IMG/VR virus record: IMGVR_UViG_3300030333_001364
Span: 1 to 64,000 of that record
Origin: a virus
Direction: 5' to 3' (one strand)
DNA: 64,000 nucleotides
A model generated the notes under the pieces. The model was given only the letters and a program-made list of their open reading frames with translations. It searched no databases and had not been told where the DNA came from. The position numbers were made by a program, and so were the translations under genes. This document shows, in pieces, positions 60,110 through 64,000 of the stretch. Positions within the stretch are counted from its first letter, which is position 1; each line of letters starts with the position of its first letter.

Positions 60110-60753
60110 AGCTAATCTCAGAAGAAATTGAATCAGTAGAAGTTATTACCGAAGAAAAAAACGGTAAGAAAACTCTCTATATTCAAGGACCTTTTTTACA
60201 AGCAGAAATAGTCAATCGTAATAAAAGATGCTACCCATTAGACACTATGGTCAATGAGGTGAAGCGTTATAACGAGGCACATGTAAATACAGGTCGTGCT
60301 CTAGGTGAATTAGGTCACCCAGACGGTCCTCAAATCAACCTTGATAGAGTATCACACAAAATAGTATCTTTACAACAAGAAGGAAATAACTTTGTAGGTA
60401 AGGCACAGATATTGTCAACACCTATGGGTAAGATCGCTTCTTCTCTCATCGGTGAGGGAGTGAAGTTAGGAGTTTCATCTAGAGGAATGGGATCTATAGT
60501 CTCAAGAGACGGTGTAAACTATGTTGGAGAAGATTTTATGCTCGCAACTGCTGCTGATATAGTGGCAGATCCCAGTGCACCAGACGCTTTTGTCGATGGT
60601 ATCATGGAAGGAAAGGAATGGGTTTGGGAAGGTGGCATGCTACGTGAAAAGGCATGCGAGGGCGCAAAGAGAGAAATCAATACTCTCGTAGATGACAAAA
60701 TGTTGGAGGCAAATAAGCTAAGATTATTCGCTAACTTCTTGTCAGAACTATAA
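60106..60753 (+). CDS. gp21: prohead protease gp21
   Basis: 215 residues (T4: 212). GELGHPDGPQINLDRVSH contains the catalytic His (H71), and GVKLGVSSRGMGS the catalytic Ser (S124 or S125) of the herpesvirus-type serine protease family. NRNKRCYPLDTMVNEVKRYN is the family N-terminal block. It cleaves scaffold and capsid proteins after L/I-x-E during head maturation. Directly upstream of gp22 and gp23 as in T4. Confidence 0.93.
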   Translation: MKLISEEIESVEVITEEKNGKKTLYIQGPFLQAEIVNRNKRCYPLDTMVNEVKRYNEAHVNTGRALGELGHPDGPQINLDRVSHKIVSLQQEGNNFVGKAQILSTPMGKIASSLIGEGVKLGVSSRGMGSIVSRDGVNYVGEDFMLATAADIVADPSAPDAFVDGIMEGKEWVWEGGMLREKACEGAKREINTLVDDKMLEANKLRLFANFLSEL

Positions 60754-60756
60754 TTC

Positions 60757-60764
60757 TATAAATA
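60757..60764 (+). promoter_or_regulatory. late promoter (TATAAATA), perfect consensus
   Basis: TATAAATA four bases after the gp21 stop and 38 bases before the gp22 ATG. All eight positions match. Confidence 0.7.
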
Positions 60765-60802
60765 ATAACAGTATTCATACATACGAAACGGAAAGTTAAC
60801 CA

Positions 60803-61906
60803 ATGGCTGCGAAAAAACAACTACATGAAATGGAGAACCAGGTTACCAAGGGCGCAAAAAAAGCAGACCCTATGCCTAAAGCTCCAAACTATGTGCCTGA
60901 TAACAAGGCGATAGAAGATTTAGGAGGACCTACTCCTACAAACGGTAGACCAACTGATGATTCTCATAAGTTGAAGACTGCTACTGCTACTTTTGCTCAG
61001 AGTGGAGACCCTCATTTCAAGGGTAATCCTTCTAAGGTGCAATTACCCGGACCTGCTGCTATAAAGAGCACAGGATATGGTAAAGGTGCTAACGAAGAAG
61101 CTGAGAAAGAAGAAGAAACAGTTGTAGCGGAGCAACCAGTAGAGGAAACTCCCGTAGTAGAAAATGAAGAACAGGAAGAAGTAGCAAAAGAAATCGTAAT
61201 TGACGTTGCGGATGACGTTGCTGCACTCTTAGAAGGCGAAGAACTTTCTAAAGAGTTCCAAGAAAAAACTGCTACAATTTTTGAGGCTGCTGTAAAGAGC
61301 AAGGTTGAGCAAGTTGCTAACCAACTCGAAGAGCAGTTTACAAAAGCATTTGATGAGGAGATTGCTTCTCACAAAGCAGAACTTACAGAGCGTGTTGACT
61401 CTTACTTAGAGTACGTCGCTAATGAGTGGATCAATGAGAATGCACTCGCTGTAGAAACTGGAATCAGAGGGGAACTCTCTGAGTCCTTTATGAGTGGTCT
61501 TAAGACCCTCTTTGAAGAACATTATGTTGAAATCCCTGACGACAAATATGATGTCTTAGAAGCAATGACTTCTAAGTTAGATGAAATGGAAACAAAACTC
61601 AACGAGCAGATTGAGAGCAACGTCGAATTGACTAAGCGTCTCTCAGTATCTGTGTCAGACAACATCCTTGATGAAGTAAGTGAAGGTTTGGCGTTATCTC
61701 AAAAAGATAAACTCTCCGAACTATCTAAAGGTGTTGAGTTTGAAAGTGAAGAACAGTACAGAGAAAAACTATCTACACTCAAGGAGTCGTATTTCAATGC
61801 GAAACCAATTGTAGAAAACTCTGAGACCAACCCTGAGGATGCGATTCCTGAGGATCATGGATCAGCAATGAACGCATACTTATCAGCGTTGACAAAGTTC
61901 CAATAG
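60803..61906 (+). CDS. gp22: prohead scaffold protein gp22
   Basis: 367 residues (T4: 269). The N-terminal 110 residues are Pro/Gly/Lys rich and disordered, then an acidic block (EEAEKEEETVVAEQPVEETP), then a long helical coil (FQEKTATIFEAAVKSKVEQV...LDEMETKLNEQIESNVEL). Acidic coils with several L-x-E sites fit the core scaffold, which gp21 digests. Immediately before gp23 as in T4. Confidence 0.85.
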   Translation: MAAKKQLHEMENQVTKGAKKADPMPKAPNYVPDNKAIEDLGGPTPTNGRPTDDSHKLKTATATFAQSGDPHFKGNPSKVQLPGPAAIKSTGYGKGANEEAEKEEETVVAEQPVEETPVVENEEQEEVAKEIVIDVADDVAALLEGEELSKEFQEKTATIFEAAVKSKVEQVANQLEEQFTKAFDEEIASHKAELTERVDSYLEYVANEWINENALAVETGIRGELSESFMSGLKTLFEEHYVEIPDDKYDVLEAMTSKLDEMETKLNEQIESNVELTKRLSVSVSDNILDEVSEGLALSQKDKLSELSKGVEFESEEQYREKLSTLKESYFNAKPIVENSETNPEDAIPEDHGSAMNAYLSALTKFQ

Positions 61907-61940
61907 TCAATTTTTAAATTACACCCAAAGGTAAAGCCAA

Positions 61941-63347
61941 ATGTTTAATTCTGGACAACTCCAGAAGAAGTGGCAACCACTCTTAGAGGCAGAAGGATTA
62001 GATAAAATCCAAGACAACCACAGAAGAGCAGTTACCGCACAACTTCTAGAAAACCAAGAAAGATTTTTAAGAGAGGAGAGAGCATTCTTATCAGAAGCAC
62101 CTCCTACAGTTAACACAGACCCATCAGGCACAGGAGCAGCTGGTTTCAGTGGCGGTGCTGCTGTTGGCGGTCCTGTTGCTGGTTTCGACCCAGTTCTAAT
62201 ATCTCTAATCAGGAGATCTATGCCTAACTTGGTGGCATATGACTTAGCTGGCGTCCAACCAATGAATGGTCCTACTGGACTTATCTTCGCGATGAGATCT
62301 AAGTACGACAACCAGAACGGTACAGAAGCATTCTTCAACGAACCAGATTCTGCATTCTCTGCTCAAGACTCCGATACATCATTCACACAGGGTGATTACA
62401 CAGGAGCAACTGACGGAGATTCAGACGTTGGTTTCGGTACAACTGCACAAGGTGGTGGCAACCCATCAATCTTGAACGGTGGTGCAGAGAACGCTTACTC
62501 AGTTGGACAAGGTTTCAAGACTCAACAGTCTGAAGCTTTAGGCGATGCTGCTAACAACGACTTCAGAGAGATGGCGTTCAGCATCGAGAAGGTATCTGTG
62601 ACTGCGAAGTCAAGAGCCCTCAAAGCTGAGTACAGTTTAGAACTAGCACAAGACCTCAAGGCGATCCATGGATTGGATGCAGAGGCTGAGTTAGCAAACA
62701 TCCTTTCTACTGAGATCCTTGCTGAGATCAATAGAGAGATCATCCGTACAATCTACAAGGCTGCAAGACCTGGTGCTCAAATCAATACAGCAACAACTGG
62801 TGTATTTGACTTAGACACAGACTCAAACGGAAGATGGATGGTTGAGAAGTTCAAAGGTATGATCTTCCAACTTGAAAGAGATGCTAACGCAATCGCACAG
62901 GAAACTCGTCGCGGGAAGGGTAACATCATCCTTTGCTCTGCTGATGTTGCTTCCTCTCTAACAGCTGCTGGTCAACTAGACTACACTCCTGCACTCAACA
63001 GCAACATGAATGTTGATGATACAGGTAACACATTCGCTGGTACACTCAACGGACGTTACAAGGTATACATCGATCCATTCGCTGCTAACCTAAGTGCTGA
63101 TCAGTACTACGTTATGGGATACAAGGGTTCTAACCCTTATGATGCTGGTCTATTCTATTGCCCTTACGTTCCACTACAGATGGTAAGAGCAGTTGGACAA
63201 GACACATTCCAACCAAAAATTGGTTTCAAAACCAGATACGGAATGGTTGCTAACCCATTTGCTGAAGGTACTACACAAGGTCTTGGTAGAATTACTGGTA
63301 ACAGTAACAGATACTACAGACGTGTTAAAGTTACAAACCTTATGTAA
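61941..63347 (+). CDS. gp23: major capsid protein gp23
   Basis: 468 residues (T4: 521). LLENQERFLREERAFLSEAP contains the maturation site LSE|A (E52), the L-x-E site for gp21. RSMPNLVAYDLAGVQPMNGP, TGLIFAMRSKY, then KSRALKAEYSLELAQDLKAI and HGLDAEAELANILSTEILAE are gp23 hallmarks. It builds the capsid hexamers. Upstream lacks a clear TATAAATA box but has AAAGGTAAAG before the ATG. Ends at a strong terminator. Confidence 0.96.
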   Translation: MFNSGQLQKKWQPLLEAEGLDKIQDNHRRAVTAQLLENQERFLREERAFLSEAPPTVNTDPSGTGAAGFSGGAAVGGPVAGFDPVLISLIRRSMPNLVAYDLAGVQPMNGPTGLIFAMRSKYDNQNGTEAFFNEPDSAFSAQDSDTSFTQGDYTGATDGDSDVGFGTTAQGGGNPSILNGGAENAYSVGQGFKTQQSEALGDAANNDFREMAFSIEKVSVTAKSRALKAEYSLELAQDLKAIHGLDAEAELANILSTEILAEINREIIRTIYKAARPGAQINTATTGVFDLDTDSNGRWMVEKFKGMIFQLERDANAIAQETRRGKGNIILCSADVASSLTAAGQLDYTPALNSNMNVDDTGNTFAGTLNGRYKVYIDPFAANLSADQYYVMGYKGSNPYDAGLFYCPYVPLQMVRAVGQDTFQPKIGFKTRYGMVANPFAEGTTQGLGRITGNSNRYYRRVKVTNLM

Positions 63348-63368
63348 GCGAGTTGCTTATATACTTAC

Positions 63369-63395
63369 AAGACCCCTTTACAGGGGTCTTTTTTT
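63369..63395 (+). terminator. intrinsic terminator after gp23
   Basis: AAGACCCC (63369-63376) pairs with GGGGTCTT (63383-63390) around a six-base loop; T run to 63395. Confidence 0.9.
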
Positions 63396-63399
63396 ATGC

Positions 63400-63407
63400 T
63401 ATAAATA
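63400..63407 (+). promoter_or_regulatory. late promoter (TATAAATA), perfect consensus
   Basis: TATAAATA five bases after the gp23 terminator and 18 bases before ATG 63426. All eight positions match. Confidence 0.7.
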
Positions 63408-63425
63408 TGGTAGTCAAATAATACT

Positions 63426-63620
63426 ATGAAAGATCAAGGATCTATTGCTACTGGTGAAACACCAGAGACAAAATGGAATCGAGGACTTGACATTTTTATA
63501 GAGTCTGTTCATGCACCTGATCATAAACTCAGAGGTTGTGCACATAATCAGCATTGCTACACAGAGTTGATGGATATTAGAGAACATGTGCTAGAATATC
63601 TGCAAAGTTTACGAAAATAA
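63426..63620 (+). CDS. small hypothetical protein, 64 aa
   Basis: 64 residues starting MKDQGSIATGETPETKWNRG, with a His/Cys group in the middle (HAPDHKLRGCAHNQHCYTEL) that could bind a metal. The end is helical. It has its own late promoter, so it is a late protein, and the next gene starts at the base after its stop. Function unknown. Confidence 0.65.
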   Translation: MKDQGSIATGETPETKWNRGLDIFIESVHAPDHKLRGCAHNQHCYTELMDIREHVLEYLQSLRK

Positions 63621-63785
63621 ATGAACGGTAGAATCAATAAAGTAATGATGGTTGCGAGAACCATGAGAATAAAACAAGGTATAATGGAAAAGAATTGGTA
63701 TCCTGAGTGGAGTGATAAAGAAAGATGGGCTGCTCAACAAGCCCTAAATAATGTTTTAGATGTTCTTGATGAATACTGGGAGTAA
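63621..63785 (+). CDS. small hypothetical protein, 54 aa
   Basis: 54 residues (MNGRINKVMMVARTMRIKQG, then EKNWYPEWSDKERWAAQQAL), helical and rich in Met, Trp and Lys/Arg. It starts directly after the previous stop and its TAA overlaps the following ATG (TAATG). Such tight packing on both sides supports a real gene. Function unknown. Confidence 0.6.
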   Translation: MNGRINKVMMVARTMRIKQGIMEKNWYPEWSDKERWAAQQALNNVLDVLDEYWE

Positions 63786-64000
63786 TGGCAGACACTAGGG
63801 TTAGAGGTGCTACACCTCCGTTCAAACTAAATGAACCTACTAATAGGAACTTCCTATCAATAGTTGGGTTCAAGTTCTTGCTGAACCGTTGCCCTAAAGT
63901 TAGTTTCTTTTGCAATCAAGCAAACATACCAACTGTAACTCTTGGTACTACAACGCAAGCATCTTACCTTCGTCAAATACCTATACCTGGCACAGAGTTA
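63785..64000 (+). CDS. tail-tube-fold protein, N-terminal part
   Basis: 72 residues visible and cut by the window end. RNFLSIVGFKFLLNRCPKVS, FFCNQANIPTVTLG and RQIPIPGTEL follow the tail-tube-fold pattern, strand, PKVxFFxQxANIP, loop, and IPGxxL. This is seen in gp19, gp54 and gp3-type proteins; gp54 (tube initiator) or gp3 (tube end) are the likely choices. TAATG coupled to the gene before. Confidence 0.65.
   Translation, partial: MADTRVRGATPPFKLNEPTNRNFLSIVGFKFLLNRCPKVSFFCNQANIPTVTLGTTTQASYLRQIPIPGTEL

Noticed and set aside
61912-61940. Late promoter for gp23 (TTTAAATT)
   Set aside because: Too different from TATAAATA; gp23 is probably transcribed from the gp22 promoter or another site.
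1-64000. tRNA genes, CRISPR arrays, insertion sequences, integrase or attachment sites
   Set aside because: No cloverleaf-type GTTCGA arm, no regular direct repeats with spacers, no transposase or integrase motif was noticed on either strand.

Overview
The window is part of the genome of a marine T4-like myovirus, most likely a cyanophage of the Synechococcus/Prochlorococcus type. The evidence is an almost complete T4-type late module in canonical order (gp25, gp6, gp7-like, gp8, then gp13 to gp23), low G+C content, very large baseplate proteins, many T4-type late promoters (TATAAATA-like) ahead of the virion genes, and boxes matching the cyanobacterial DnaA-box form TTTTCCACA. No photosynthesis gene, tRNA, integrase, CRISPR array or insertion sequence was seen, so the host assignment is inference.

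Layout. (1) 1-5916: a plus-strand run of about 20 very small genes of unknown function. Most overlap their neighbour by ATGA, so translation is probably coupled. The run is divided into short transcription units by a recurring GACAGT/ACTGTC hairpin followed by an AT-rich leader. (2) 5917-6781: a non-coding block dense in repeats (seven TTCGTCTA boxes, three TTTTCCACA boxes at exact 12-base spacing, and at least four full copies of ACATWTGATACAA), here proposed as a replication origin or major control region. (3) 6782-7937: two unknown genes around a terminator and an operator-like palindrome. (4) 7934-12372, minus strand: a cluster of small proteins, several with a membrane segment, a thermonuclease homologue, two SGNH-hydrolase-like paralogues and a sulfotransferase-like protein. 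(5) 12386-15960, plus strand: sulfotransferase, NodU-type carbamoyltransferase and glycosyltransferase genes plus small proteins. (6) 16033-39331: baseplate genes gp25, gp6, gp7-like (2734 aa), a 955-aa virion protein, gp8, a 2353-aa DUF4815 protein and small structural genes. (7) 39428-48559: two tail-fibre genes enclosing a second modification island (methyltransferase, four more sulfotransferase-like proteins) and a ferritin-like di-iron protein. (8) 48581-63347: neck, terminase, sheath, tube, portal, prohead and capsid genes in T4 order, ending in a strong terminator. (9) 63426-64000: small genes and the start of a tail-tube-fold gene.

How it works together. Regions 6 and 8 make the contractile tail, baseplate, head and packaging motor. 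Late promoters stand ahead of most of these blocks, as expected for coordinated late transcription. The two modification islands lie on either side of the baseplate/fibre block and together hold six sulfotransferase-like proteins, two SGNH-like proteins, a carbamoyltransferase, a glycosyltransferase and a methyltransferase. They may decorate the virion or remodel the host envelope. Three kinds of beta-rich module recur across the baseplate and neck proteins, which suggests exchangeable decoration domains.

The most novel points are the repeat-dense putative origin, the paired modification islands, a conserved hairpin leader ahead of both tail-fibre genes, the shared modules in neck and baseplate proteins, and a lysine-rich repeat protein inserted between the small and large terminase genes.
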